64,000 bases of DNA, from assembly GCF_003259525.1 (NCBI RefSeq), contig NZ_QLLO01000003.1, positions 270,066 to 334,065 on the forward strand. Direction: 5' to 3'. This DNA is from Olleya aquimaris (GTDB lineage Bacteria > Bacteroidota > Bacteroidia > Flavobacteriales > Flavobacteriaceae). Of the stretch, positions 1-8,334 are shown one piece after another. The notes under the pieces are model-generated. The model saw only the letters and a list, made by a program, of their open reading frames with translations. It had not been told where the DNA came from and made no database searches. The translations under genes and the position numbers were made by a program. Every line of letters begins with the position of its first letter. The first letter of the stretch is position 1.

Positions 1-987
1 ATCCAAAATTTCACTTGGTCTAATTCTTTGATGACTATTACTCGTCCCTGTTGCCCTACTGGTTAAATATTCTATTGATTCATTCGATTTCAAAACAAAA
101 TAAATAAAACCAAATAAATCAATAGTTTTCGGAACGAAAACCAGAAATTCAGTTGAGCAAACAGCATTTTCATTTGCAATACCATATATATTCCATACTC
201 TAGGAAAGCGAGGATTTAATTTTGATAATAAAATCGAATTTGATACTACTTTGTATTTATGACTTCTTATTGTTTTGGTTTTTTCGAATGATGGCAGACC
301 TTTTTCATCATAATTAGGAATACTATAATGTTCTAAAATATCAAACTTGCATTTAGCAGGATGTATGGTTTCTTTTGATTGAAAAACGAGATCACTTAAT
401 AATATATTTTCATTATCAGTATTTTTCTTATCCACAAACCAATGTTTATACAAGGCTTGTGCAGTGTCTTCTAGTTTTTGGTTTAGGGTTTCGTTTAGTT
501 TAATACGGTTGACGATGGTGTTGTATTCTGCTACTATTTCGCGTTGTTTTTCTATGGATGGGATGGGTAGTTCTAACTCGCATAAAGATTCCCAACTAAA
601 ACCACCACGAACACTACTATCTGTAGTAAACCAAACGTTTCTATCAAACTCTGAACGTCTGCACCACATCATTAAATATTCTGGATCTAATTCGTTATGG
701 TCTAATATTTCAAAAACTACATAAGCTGGCGAAACTATTATTGGTTCGTCTTCTAACAACACACTGATTGGTAAAATTTCATCACGACCAACGTGCATTG
801 GGTTGTATGCAAACTGATATTTTTCTACAACTCTATATCGCGATAAATCTGTTCCTTGAATATTAGCAACAGATTCCATAAATTCTTTATTTATACGAAT
901 CCCTTTTAATACAGAAACTGAACCATCAGTATTTTTCTTTTTAATCTGTTTTATGTAATTACCAAGTGGCTTATAATTCGATTTCAT
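1..987 (-). CDS. hsdS: Type I restriction-modification specificity subunit HsdS (3' part missing)
   Basis: The minus-strand frame is open from an ATG at 987 to the window edge, giving 329 residues without a stop. The protein would pick the target sequence for the HsdM methylase and the HsdR nuclease. The layout is that of HsdS: a first target-recognition domain (about residues 1-145), a conserved helical spacer (about 146-195, reading LPIPSIEKQREIV at its start, then an ALYKHWFV segment), then a second recognition domain that runs off the edge. It overlaps the end of hsdM by 17 bases, so the two are probably translationally coupled. hsdR is not seen and may lie beyond base 1. The two recognition domains are the part of such systems that varies most between strains. 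Confidence 0.9.
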   Translation of the reverse strand, partial: MKSNYKPLGNYIKQIKKKNTDGSVSVLKGIRINKEFMESVANIQGTDLSRYRVVEKYQFAYNPMHVGRDEILPISVLLEDEPIIVSPAYVVFEILDHNELDPEYLMMWCRRSEFDRNVWFTTDSSVRGGFSWESLCELELPIPSIEKQREIVAEYNTIVNRIKLNETLNQKLEDTAQALYKHWFVDKKNTDNENILLSDLVFQSKETIHPAKCKFDILEHYSIPNYDEKGLPSFEKTKTIRSHKYKVVSNSILLSKLNPRFPRVWNIYGIANENAVCSTEFLVFVPKTIDLFGFIYFVLKSNESIEYLTSRATGTSNSHQRIRPSEILD

Positions 988-2545
988 AGCCTAACTCTTT
1001 AAATACATTTAACAATTCGGTTTTAGATTTTGCTTCTTCTTTCAATAAATCTGAAAATTCAGATTGTAAAGTTTTCATCTTCTCATCAAAATTGATGTTC
1101 TCGTCTCGGTTAACAAACTCTATATATTTACTTGGTACTAAAGAGTAGTCTTTTTTGCGTATTTCTTCAATGGTTGCAGACTGACAAAACTCACCAATGT
1201 TTTCATAGTTATCTTCATATGACGCTTGTTGCCAATTGTGATATGTTGAAGATATTTTATTTATTTCATCAACGGAAAATTGAATGTATTTCTTTTCAAA
1301 TGGTATTCCTACTTTTCTTAAATCAATAAAAAGAGTTTCATCTTCACGATTACGATATTGTTTTTCAACTCCATTAATAATAACTGTTCTTTCTTTTTTA
1401 TTATTATTTAATACCCAAAGTGTAACACTAATATCTGTGGTATAAAACATCTTTTGAGGTAATACCAAGATAGCTTCTACTAATTTATTTTCAATGAGTT
1501 TTTTACGTATTTCGTATTCGGTTCCTCCACCAGATAATGCACCATTGGCTAGTATAAAACCTGCAACACCATTATCTGAGAGTTTAGACACCATATTTAG
1601 TATCCAAGCATAATTGGCGTTACCTGTTTGTGGTACCTCGTAACCTCGCCAACGTGGGTCGTCTAGTAACTCGTCTGTAGCTCTCCAATCCTTTTGGTTA
1701 AACGGTGGATTTGCCATAATATAATCTGCCTTTAAATCTGGGTGTTGGTCTTTGGCAAAGGTATCTGCTGGCACATCGCCTAGATTGGCAGAAATACCAC
1801 GTATGGCAAGGTTCATTTTTGCTAGCTTGTAGGTGGTAGCTGTGTATTCTTGCCCATAAATAGAAACGTCTTTTTTATTACCATTGTGGCTGTCTATAAA
1901 CTTCAGAGACTGTACAAACATACCACCAGAACCACAAGCAGGATCGTAAATTTTACCTTTGTAAGGTTCTATTAACTCTGCAATAAGGTTTACAATACTT
2001 TTTGGGGTGTAGAATTCGCCTTTACCTTTACCTTCTGCTATAGCAAATTTGCTTAAAAAATACTCGTACACACGACCTACAATATCTTGTTGTTGGTCTT
2101 TTAAGGTGTCTATATTATTTATGGTGTCTAGTAAAGCTGCTAACTTACTAACGTCCATATTTAGTCGCGAAAAATAATTGTCTGGTAAGGCACCTTTAAG
2201 CGATGGATTGTTTTTTTCTACGGTATATAAAGCGGTATCTATTTTTAAAGCAATATCGTCTTGTTTGGCATTGGCGATGATGTAGCTCCAACGCGATTCT
2301 TCGGTTAGATAGAATACATTGTCTTGCGCATAAAATTCTACCATATCTAGAAACTTCTCTTTACCATCATCAATTAATTCTTGACGGCGTTTTTGGAATT
2401 TATCACTAGCAAATTTTAGGAATATTAAACCTAGTACAACGTGTTTGTATTCTGAGCTTTCTACGGTTCCTCTAAGTTTATTTGCAGAATCCCAAAGGGT
2501 TTCTTCTATAGATTTTGTTTTTTTAGTGGTTGCTTTTATAGCCAT
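971..2545 (-). CDS. hsdM: Type I restriction-modification DNA methyltransferase subunit HsdM
   Basis: This 524-residue protein is an N6-adenine DNA methyltransferase of a type I system. Visible features are an N-terminal helical HsdM_N region (about 1-165), the GEFYTPKSIV segment near residue 175, the SAM-binding motif DPACGSGGMF near 200, and the catalytic NPPF motif near 280. Length is usual for HsdM. It is the middle gene of a minus-strand set: the small HTH-like gene ends three bases upstream and hsdS begins inside its last codons. Function is assigned from family motifs; the modified sequence cannot be read from the DNA. Confidence 0.96.
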   Translation of the reverse strand: MAIKATTKKTKSIEETLWDSANKLRGTVESSEYKHVVLGLIFLKFASDKFQKRRQELIDDGKEKFLDMVEFYAQDNVFYLTEESRWSYIIANAKQDDIALKIDTALYTVEKNNPSLKGALPDNYFSRLNMDVSKLAALLDTINNIDTLKDQQQDIVGRVYEYFLSKFAIAEGKGKGEFYTPKSIVNLIAELIEPYKGKIYDPACGSGGMFVQSLKFIDSHNGNKKDVSIYGQEYTATTYKLAKMNLAIRGISANLGDVPADTFAKDQHPDLKADYIMANPPFNQKDWRATDELLDDPRWRGYEVPQTGNANYAWILNMVSKLSDNGVAGFILANGALSGGGTEYEIRKKLIENKLVEAILVLPQKMFYTTDISVTLWVLNNNKKERTVIINGVEKQYRNREDETLFIDLRKVGIPFEKKYIQFSVDEINKISSTYHNWQQASYEDNYENIGEFCQSATIEEIRKKDYSLVPSKYIEFVNRDENINFDEKMKTLQSEFSDLLKEEAKSKTELLNVFKELGYEIEL

Positions 2546-2548
2546 GTA

Positions 2549-2782
2549 TTAAATATTGTCTTTTACTGTTACGTATTTTGCTAGCTTGATACCTTTATTG
2601 ATTTCTGCAAAATATCTATCAGATATATTAGCTGCAATTGCTATTTCCTTTTTGTTGCTTTTACTTTTTTTTAGTTCTTCCGCATATTTAATTCCAAATA
2701 AATGTATCATTGCTACTGCTTCACCTTTTGGTGCGTTGTGGTACATGTTTTCTAATGCTGCTGCTAATTGGTTGTCTGTCAT
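2549..2782 (-). CDS. Small HTH-like protein co-transcribed with hsdM
   Basis: A 77-residue protein whose stop lies three bases before the hsdM start, so it is almost surely in the same transcript. It has an acidic N-terminal half (residues 1-35) and a predicted helix-turn-helix-like segment around residues 43-62 (KKEIAIAANISDRYFAEIN). Similar small HTH-like proteins are known to precede type I methylase genes in Bacteroidetes. A role in controlling expression of the restriction-modification genes, like the C proteins of type II systems, is inference. A start at 2782 is chosen because it is the first ATG of the frame. Confidence 0.75.
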   Translation of the reverse strand: MTDNQLAAALENMYHNAPKGEAVAMIHLFGIKYAEELKKSKSNKKEIAIAANISDRYFAEINKGIKLAKYVTVKDNI

Positions 2783-2897
2783 GATTTACTTTTAAATGTA
2801 TTGAAAAACACTAAGCTTCTAATAATAAGCGATTTACTTATTTATTAAAAGAATTAGCAAATAGGGAGAGTTTAAATATAAAAACTTTTTTAAAATT

Positions 2898-2926
2898 TAG
2901 CCCAATTGCAATGGGCTATTTTTATT
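2898..2926. terminator. Inverted repeat with T-rich tail, possible terminator
   Basis: TAGCCCA (2898-2904) and TGGGCTA (2912-2918) form a perfect 7-bp stem with a 7-base loop, followed on the plus strand by TTTTTATT. It looks like a plus-strand intrinsic terminator, but no plus-strand gene precedes it. It could instead be a structured element in the region upstream of the HTH-like/hsdM/hsdS genes. Confidence 0.35.
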
Positions 2927-2979
2927 GGTAATTAAAGGCACAATAACAACGTGTTTATTATCAGTTATTTAATGTCACT

Positions 2980-3012
2980 TTTGGGTTTTATTAAGGGTTA
3001 TGTTTATATTTG
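2980..3012 (+). promoter_or_regulatory. Bacteroidetes-type promoter for the small ORF
   Basis: A TTTG at 2980-2983 and TATATTTG at 3005-3012 are separated by 21 bases. This matches the Bacteroidetes sigma-ABfr pattern (TTTG at about -33 and TAnnTTTG at about -7). The small ORF starts at 3036, 23 bases downstream. The match is by eye; no transcript data are available. Confidence 0.6.
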
Positions 3013-3035
3013 TACCGTAATTTATAATTACACGA

Positions 3036-3182
3036 ATGCGTAAGAACATTCAAGACCTTATTAAACCTAGCCTAAAAAACGAGATTCTAGCTGTATTTTT
3101 AGGCTTTTTTTATGCTTTACTTTTGCCTATTGTCCTTTGTTTTTTAATGATTTGTTATTGGGTAAAGGTGTTTTTTTATTAA
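3036..3182 (+). CDS. Small predicted membrane protein (48 aa)
   Basis: An ATG-initiated frame of 48 residues with a basic/polar N-terminal half (residues 1-17, beginning MRKNIQDLIK) and a continuous hydrophobic stretch from about 18 to 45 that could form one membrane helix. A good promoter-like sequence ends 24 bases upstream. The first 22 codons resemble DNA and the matching reading frame at about 3363-3431, which lies downstream of and inside the end of the HU-like gene on the other strand. No family is recognised. It might be a real small membrane protein, a type I toxin-like peptide or a duplicated relic. Confidence 0.4.
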   Translation: MRKNIQDLIKPSLKNEILAVFLGFFYALLLPIVLCFLMICYWVKVFFY

Positions 3183-3344
3183 AAGGTAGTGTATAATCTT
3201 AAACAATCCCACCTGAACCACTAAAAAAGTCCTAGCTTTTAATAAGATGCTCAACAAGGTAGGTCGACATAGGCAACATCAAATGCAAAGTACCGCAGCT
3301 TCCGTTAACAAGTTGCGCAACGACCTAGCCCATTTTTGGGCATA

Positions 3345-3381
3345 AAAAAAGGTCCTGAGCGGTAAGAAACACTCAAGACCT
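3345..3381 (-). terminator. Intrinsic terminator of the HU-like gene
   Basis: Read on the minus strand, GGTCTTGAG (3381-3373) pairs with CTCAGGACC (3360-3352) with one G-U pair, and is followed by TTTTTTT. It begins about 30 bases after the stop codon of the gene at 3410. Confidence 0.75.
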
Positions 3382-3431
3382 TATCAAATCTAACCTGATT
3401 TACGAGATTCTAGCTGGCTTTTTTATAGGTT
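3363..3431 (+). repeat. Diverged partial copy of the start of the 48-aa ORF
   Basis: The stretch TCAAGACCTTATCAAATCTA and the following GAGATTCTAGCTG closely match the DNA at 3049-3095. In the same frame it encodes a QDLIKSNLIYEILAG-type peptide against QDLIKPSLKNEILAV in the ORF at 3036, then stops at 3429-3431. It has no start codon. On the minus strand the same bases carry the last codons, stop and terminator arm of the HU-like gene. Confidence 0.6.
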
Positions 3432-3793
3432 AAATCTGTTAGTAAACTACGTAAGCGTCTACCTGGTCTAAACAAAACACGTGCTTTAGTAATTAAGCCT
3501 GCGTTGACTTCTTCTGGTGTGTCACGACCTTCTGAACTGACACTGACTTGAAAATTACCCAAACGCCCTAATTTTACAATTCGACCTTGATCAAGCGACC
3601 GTATAATATTACGCTCTAATGAAAGTAATACTGCGTAACAGTCAGACTCGGTTACTGTACACTCGTAAGCAATTTGCTCTGATAGTACATCTAAATCTAC
3701 TTCGCCATCTGCTATTGCCGATGCGTAGTACTTCTCAGGTAACGTGATGTCCTGAGGATTTCGTTTGGCTTGCGCCTTAAATTTAATTGCCAT
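3410..3793 (-). CDS. HU-family (HU-like, HU_rel type) DNA-binding protein
   Basis: A 127-residue basic protein of the Bacteroidetes-specific branch of the HU/IHF family. It carries an HU-type core: a helical region (residues 25-70), the KLGRLGNFQVSVSS segment near 93-106 that corresponds to the beta-arm entry, and a basic C-terminus with RPGRRLRS. Such proteins bind and bend DNA without strong sequence specificity. It is monocistronic with its own terminator. A GCAC-CTAA-GTGC inverted repeat at 3843-3854, about 50 bases upstream of the start, is a possible operator. Confidence 0.85.
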   Translation of the reverse strand: MAIKFKAQAKRNPQDITLPEKYYASAIADGEVDLDVLSEQIAYECTVTESDCYAVLLSLERNIIRSLDQGRIVKLGRLGNFQVSVSSEGRDTPEEVNAGLITKARVLFRPGRRLRSLLTDLTYKKAS

Positions 3794-4257
3794 AGGCTTT
3801 CTAAATTTTTATAAAAATTATAAAATAAATGTTTGTCTTAGTGCACCTAAGTGCCTAACTGACAGTACAAAGATTAGAAAATTATATTCAAATTAAAAAA
3901 GAACCTATCAACAAAATTACTTGAAAAATCTACAAGATATTGGGTGTTAAAAAGCATATAAAAAACCACTTTATCGATATTATAAAACCGTATACCTATA
4001 ATTTTTTAGTGTTGCATTATTTAGTAAGAAATTAGCTACAAGTATTTTTTGTAAAGAAACTATACAATTGTTAATAACCTACAATCATGACACCGCTTTT
4101 TGTTCAATTTTAATAAAAAAAGTGACTTTTTATTCAATTTAAGATGTTTTTTAGCCCATTTAAGTGTAAAAAAGGGATAAACTTGTAGTTTTTATTACAA
4201 GGGTATAACTGTCTTAAAGAAAATTAAGACGTTAATTTAAAGCATCATGAAATAGAG
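3794..4257. other. Intergenic, AT-rich, no gene seen
   Basis: No credible coding frame was found. The right side of the HU-like promoter lies here, including the short inverted repeat at 3843-3854. Near 4100-4140 there are two copies of a T-rich TTCAATTTAA-like word. At 4221-4238 an AT-only hairpin (AAATTAA-GACG-TTAATTT) follows the stop of the next minus-strand gene and may be a weak terminator. Confidence 0.5.
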
Positions 4258-6282
4258 TTACTTTGAATTAGATTTTGACTCATTTTTTCCAAAAATAAAG
4301 AAAGAATATCCTAATTGTATTTGAGAATAATTATTTGCAGAATAACCCATCTCATGATTTAAACGCCATCTTAAAAAGATTTGACCTTTATTTCCAACAT
4401 CAACATAACCTTTAAATTCAAATTCGTTGACCCAATTAGATATTTTTCTTCTGTAGCCATCTACAGGATTGGCTTTACTTTTAAATTCTAGTTTATCACT
4501 AATTAAATGCACATACTTTGGTCGCCACATAGCATAAAACCCATAACGTTCTTCTGGTAATAAATGCATTTTAATTTCTGGATAAAAGGTCCAATAACTA
4601 ACGGAATATTCTGTTGGTTTTAAATTGTCAGACCCAATACTCTTGATACTATCTTGTATTGCTGTACGATTAAACTTGAGACCACCATTAATATGAAATT
4701 GATGTTTTAAATCCGGGTTGTCTATTAGTATAAAATTTATATTTTGACCGACATTCCAGGTACGATAATTTAATAAATCTATAGGTGTTGTATAACGCTT
4801 AGCATCTAACACAACTGTATTATCTTCCAAAGTAATTTCATTGTCTATTCGTTCTGGGTGTAATCGTCGTTCTTTATCTTCAATTTTAGTAATTCCACCT
4901 GAAGCTTCTATATATTGAAATAAACCATAACCACTAAACAGCCAATTTAAATACCTGTAAGCATCTTTTCTTTCAGTATTAATGTTAAAGTGCTTAGAAA
5001 GTTCCATTTGTATTAAACCATTTGGTGACTCAGCATCAAACCCTTGAAAATCGCTATACACTTCCATTTCTAGAATTTTTCGAGATTCTTCTTTAGTTAA
5101 AGTTAGTTTATCTCCACCATTCACACTGGCTTTTTGGTCCATAGGACTGAAATCTCTAGTTAACTTATTAGGATAAAAATCATAATTTATAAGATCGTCC
5201 ATAAAAATTTTAATCCGACTTTTTAAATTTGCATTATAAATTTCATTATCTCTGGTTAACCTATCAAAATCTCCAACCTTAAACTGCTTATCCACTTGGT
5301 TTAATCTTAATCCTACATTAAGAAGTTTTTTGTAATTTTCTCTACTAGTAAATCCAATACCATATAAGTTAGTAAATATCATTTTAGCATTATTCTTTAA
5401 AAAAGAAGGTATTAAATTACAGTTATAACTATTATTATCTGCATCACAATCTAAATGTCCAATAACCTTTATTATTTCTAAAAATCCTTTAGAAAATTCA
5501 AATTCTACGTTATCAATTACTAGAAACGTAAGTACGACATCATTTTTTTCTGGGATGTATTGAGGAAAGAGATTTGATAAATACTTATCTTTTAAAGCTT
5601 TATACGTTTCATTATTTTGTAGAAGAGATGAAGTATACTCATTAAATTTAATATACTTTTCCTCTTCCTCAAGATTGTCGTCAGCAATTAATTGGTACTT
5701 ATCTATTCTAATTTCTTGAGCTATTTTTATAATACTATCTTGATAATTCTGTGGTTTAATTTTTATTAAAAAATCTATTTGCTTAACTTTTTCTTGAAAT
5801 TTTAGACTAGCCTCATTCTTGTATTCTTTAATTAATTCTTTAAAATCATCGCTGTCTAAATAAACAGGTATTCTATCATTAACTTTAAGGATTCCAGTAT
5901 TTGGTTTATAATCTAAATTGTCTAATACTCTAAGGTTATTTGCAAAACTATAATAGATACTTTCTGCTTCTTGATCTATTCTTTTTAAAGCATCAGCATC
6001 ATAATCATCATCACTTTCAGTCATTGATTTTTCTAATAGACCTACATAAACTAAATTTCTGAATTGTTTTTTAAAATCAAAAAAACTTCCAACTGTGCTA
6101 CCAATATTAAATTCTTCTTCTTTTTCTCCTTTAGATAACTTAATTTTATACTTACCGTCTGATTTAGAAATCTCTACTTCTATTCTATCCTGGTTAATAA
6201 TAAAATAGTCTGTTAATGTTGTCTGAGCATAAGAAAATTGGACGATTAATAAGCATAAAGCAAATTGTAAAATAGTTTTCAT
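4258..6282 (-). CDS. Exported protein of unknown function with possible beta-barrel C-terminus
   Basis: The 674-residue product begins with a clear Sec signal peptide (residues 1-19, ending FSYAQ). The middle is acidic and Lys/Glu-rich, with no family I can name. The last 170 residues contain alternating aromatic/polar strands (for example GQIFLRWRLNHEMGYS and IQLGYSFFIF), which suggests outer-membrane beta strands, although the extreme C-terminus is polar (KNESKSNSK). It is flanked by long intergenic regions and appears to be transcribed alone. Membership of an outer-membrane barrel family is inference only. Confidence 0.7.
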   Translation of the reverse strand: MKTILQFALCLLIVQFSYAQTTLTDYFIINQDRIEVEISKSDGKYKIKLSKGEKEEEFNIGSTVGSFFDFKKQFRNLVYVGLLEKSMTESDDDYDADALKRIDQEAESIYYSFANNLRVLDNLDYKPNTGILKVNDRIPVYLDSDDFKELIKEYKNEASLKFQEKVKQIDFLIKIKPQNYQDSIIKIAQEIRIDKYQLIADDNLEEEEKYIKFNEYTSSLLQNNETYKALKDKYLSNLFPQYIPEKNDVVLTFLVIDNVEFEFSKGFLEIIKVIGHLDCDADNNSYNCNLIPSFLKNNAKMIFTNLYGIGFTSRENYKKLLNVGLRLNQVDKQFKVGDFDRLTRDNEIYNANLKSRIKIFMDDLINYDFYPNKLTRDFSPMDQKASVNGGDKLTLTKEESRKILEMEVYSDFQGFDAESPNGLIQMELSKHFNINTERKDAYRYLNWLFSGYGLFQYIEASGGITKIEDKERRLHPERIDNEITLEDNTVVLDAKRYTTPIDLLNYRTWNVGQNINFILIDNPDLKHQFHINGGLKFNRTAIQDSIKSIGSDNLKPTEYSVSYWTFYPEIKMHLLPEERYGFYAMWRPKYVHLISDKLEFKSKANPVDGYRRKISNWVNEFEFKGYVDVGNKGQIFLRWRLNHEMGYSANNYSQIQLGYSFFIFGKNESKSNSK

Positions 6283-6525
6283 AGGGGTTAGTTTTAGTAT
6301 AAATTATTAGCACAAATCCTTTGTTTAAGGTGTGCTTCAATATTAAATTTTATAATATATTGCTATTAATTATAACCTGTCCAATAAAACGGTAATCTGC
6401 AAATAGGAAATAAATACTTTAGGGAGTATTCTATAAATTTAATAAAAATAAATTAAATCCTAAGTCTATTCATATGCAAACCGTTATTTAAAATAACTTT
6501 TTGGTATCTTTAAAATAAAAACCAC

Positions 6526-7263
6526 ATGTGTTTTCATACTAGTGTTAAAGATCGGGTGATTAAAATAGAAAAACGCTTTGGTGTAACCATTAGCGACACT
6601 AATATTGTGACCCTTTTTGACCAACCCAACTACCACCTTAATGGGTTTGCGCATCCTAATATGTTAGTGATTCCGCAAGGAAAACCAGAAGTGCTAGCGC
6701 CTGGAGTTTGGGGCATTGTACCAGATGATAATACTCCAGAAACTATAAAACCCTATTACAAAGAGGCTGTACGTTTTGGTGGTGGTTTAAATGCACAAAG
6801 CGAAAAATTGTTTAGCCATTTTGTGTATAAAAATGTGGCACTTACCCAACGCTGTATTATACCTGTATCTGGTTTTTTCGAGCCACATACAGTAGGTAAA
6901 AAAAAGTTTCCGTTTTACATCCACAGACAGGATGACCAACTTATGGGATTGGCTGGTATCTATACCGTTATTGGCACCTATATTACCTATAGTATTTTAA
7001 CTAAAAAAGCGTCGCCTTTATTTGCCGAAATACACAATGTTAAGAATAGACAACCTGTTATTTTAGAGCCTTCCCTAGAACAGGATTGGCTGAACCCAGA
7101 ATTATCGACTACAGAAGTTATGGAGTTGATCGCGGAACCCTTTCCGGATAGTACTTTAGAGACCTATCCTGTAAGTAAAGAGCTGTTTAGTCCTAAGGTT
7201 GATAGTAATACAGCAGACAGTATAAAACCTGTGCAGTATCCAGAATTAAATACCTTGTTTTAA
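6526..7263 (+). CDS. SRAP-domain protein (YedK/HMCES-like abasic-site DNA-protein crosslinker)
   Basis: SRAP proteins covalently trap abasic sites in single-stranded DNA through Cys2 exposed after Met removal. Here the protein begins Met-Cys, and the other active-site residues are visible: Asn in GGGLNAQSE (Asn89), Glu in VSGFFEPH (Glu119) and His in LFAEIHN (His170). The length of 245 residues is slightly longer than the E. coli protein. The start at 6526 is fixed by the need for Cys at position 2. There is no lexA-like neighbour or SOS box that I can see. Confidence 0.92.
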   Translation: MCFHTSVKDRVIKIEKRFGVTISDTNIVTLFDQPNYHLNGFAHPNMLVIPQGKPEVLAPGVWGIVPDDNTPETIKPYYKEAVRFGGGLNAQSEKLFSHFVYKNVALTQRCIIPVSGFFEPHTVGKKKFPFYIHRQDDQLMGLAGIYTVIGTYITYSILTKKASPLFAEIHNVKNRQPVILEPSLEQDWLNPELSTTEVMELIAEPFPDSTLETYPVSKELFSPKVDSNTADSIKPVQYPELNTLF

Positions 7264-7306
7264 TACCACTTACATCAAGCGATAATGCTATAGATTGGAT
7301 TACAGA

Positions 7307-8182
7307 TTAGCGTTGTCCTTTTTTAAATCCGTAGGTGTTTTGATGGATAAAATCTTTAGGAAATTGATCGTCGCCTTTAAACCCAATAAGTACTTGACCA
7401 CTATCTTCTGGGATGTAATTGGTTTTAAAAATATAATCCCATAGACTTAAACTAATACCATAATTGACTCCGTGAGTGCCTTTTGGTAAGGTGTAGGCAT
7501 GATGGTATAAATGCATCACCGGATTATTAAAGATGTATTTAAAAACGCCCCAAGTTATTTTGATATTGGCATGGTTTAAATGCCCAATAGTAATAGCAAT
7601 AAAATGAACAATATAGGCTTGTTCGGGCTCAAAACCTCCAAGTATCATAACACCAAAGGTTTTTAAAGGTTTGTACAAGATATTTTCCATCCAATGGTAA
7701 CGTAAATGCGCAGCAAATCCCATTTCTTTGACACTGTGGTGCACCTTATGAAACTTCCATAAAAACGGATAGCGATGCAATAACACATGGGTAAACCATT
7801 GCACAAAATCTAGAACTACAAAAAACACCAGTAATTGTATCCACATAGGCCAATGGGCAATATCGATAAGCGCTAAGCTTTTTACAGTTATATTTAAATC
7901 TGTAAACAACACACCCAATACCTTGTAAACGCCTGCTATAACAATAGCAAAAATGAAAAAGTTAAAATACATATAGAAGGCATCTAGCCAGAAATCTTTA
8001 CGGAAAATAGCTTGTTGTTTTCGCCAAGGAAACGCAATTTCTAACAGCCATACAACTAATGAAATCAAGGTGAGTCCCCAAAAATAATTGGTGTACCAAG
8101 GGACTTCAAACAAGATCGATTTCCAGGTCCAAGACACTGTCCCATTAAAAGCAGTTACAAATGCATCAATATATTTTTCCAT
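7307..8182 (-). CDS. Sterol desaturase / fatty-acid hydroxylase family membrane protein
   Basis: A 291-residue integral membrane di-iron enzyme. The histidine clusters are HVLLH (132-136), HKVHH (145-149) and HLYHH (224-228), with further His at 201 and 204. Hydrophobic segments lie around 33-52, 70-92 and 113-130. Family members hydroxylate or desaturate lipids using oxygen; the substrate here is unknown. It converges with the SRAP gene, 43 bases apart. An inverted repeat at 8238-8253 with one mismatch to the GTAAC-N4-GTTAC motif lies 56 bases upstream of its start. Confidence 0.88.
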   Translation of the reverse strand: MEKYIDAFVTAFNGTVSWTWKSILFEVPWYTNYFWGLTLISLVVWLLEIAFPWRKQQAIFRKDFWLDAFYMYFNFFIFAIVIAGVYKVLGVLFTDLNITVKSLALIDIAHWPMWIQLLVFFVVLDFVQWFTHVLLHRYPFLWKFHKVHHSVKEMGFAAHLRYHWMENILYKPLKTFGVMILGGFEPEQAYIVHFIAITIGHLNHANIKITWGVFKYIFNNPVMHLYHHAYTLPKGTHGVNYGISLSLWDYIFKTNYIPEDSGQVLIGFKGDDQFPKDFIHQNTYGFKKGQR

Positions 8183-8237
8183 TGGTAATGTATACAGTTT
8201 TGAAAGGTTAAAGTTAAGACATTTACATAATGTATGA

Positions 8238-8253
8238 TGTAATATATGTTACA
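8238..8253. promoter_or_regulatory. Imperfect GTAAC-N4-GTTAC type dyad upstream of the hydroxylase
   Basis: TGTAATATATGTTACA differs by one base from the TGTAAC-N4-GTTACA pattern seen repeatedly in the sulfur block. It lies 56 bases upstream of the minus-strand start at 8182. The surroundings are AT-rich, so chance occurrence is possible. Confidence 0.3.
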
Positions 8254-8284
8254 GAAGTTGTCGTAAAACAGATGTGTACATAAC

Positions 8285-8310
8285 AAAAAAAGTGCTCATT
8301 TACTGAGCAC
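8285..8310 (-). terminator. Intrinsic terminator of the alcohol dehydrogenase gene
   Basis: GTGCTCA (8292-8298) and TGAGCAC (8304-8310) form a 7-bp stem with a 5-base loop. On the minus strand it is followed by a run of seven T (plus-strand A-run 8285-8291). It begins 24 bases beyond the stop at 8335. Confidence 0.8.
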
Positions 8311-8334
8311 TTATTATAATCTTAAACGTTAGTA

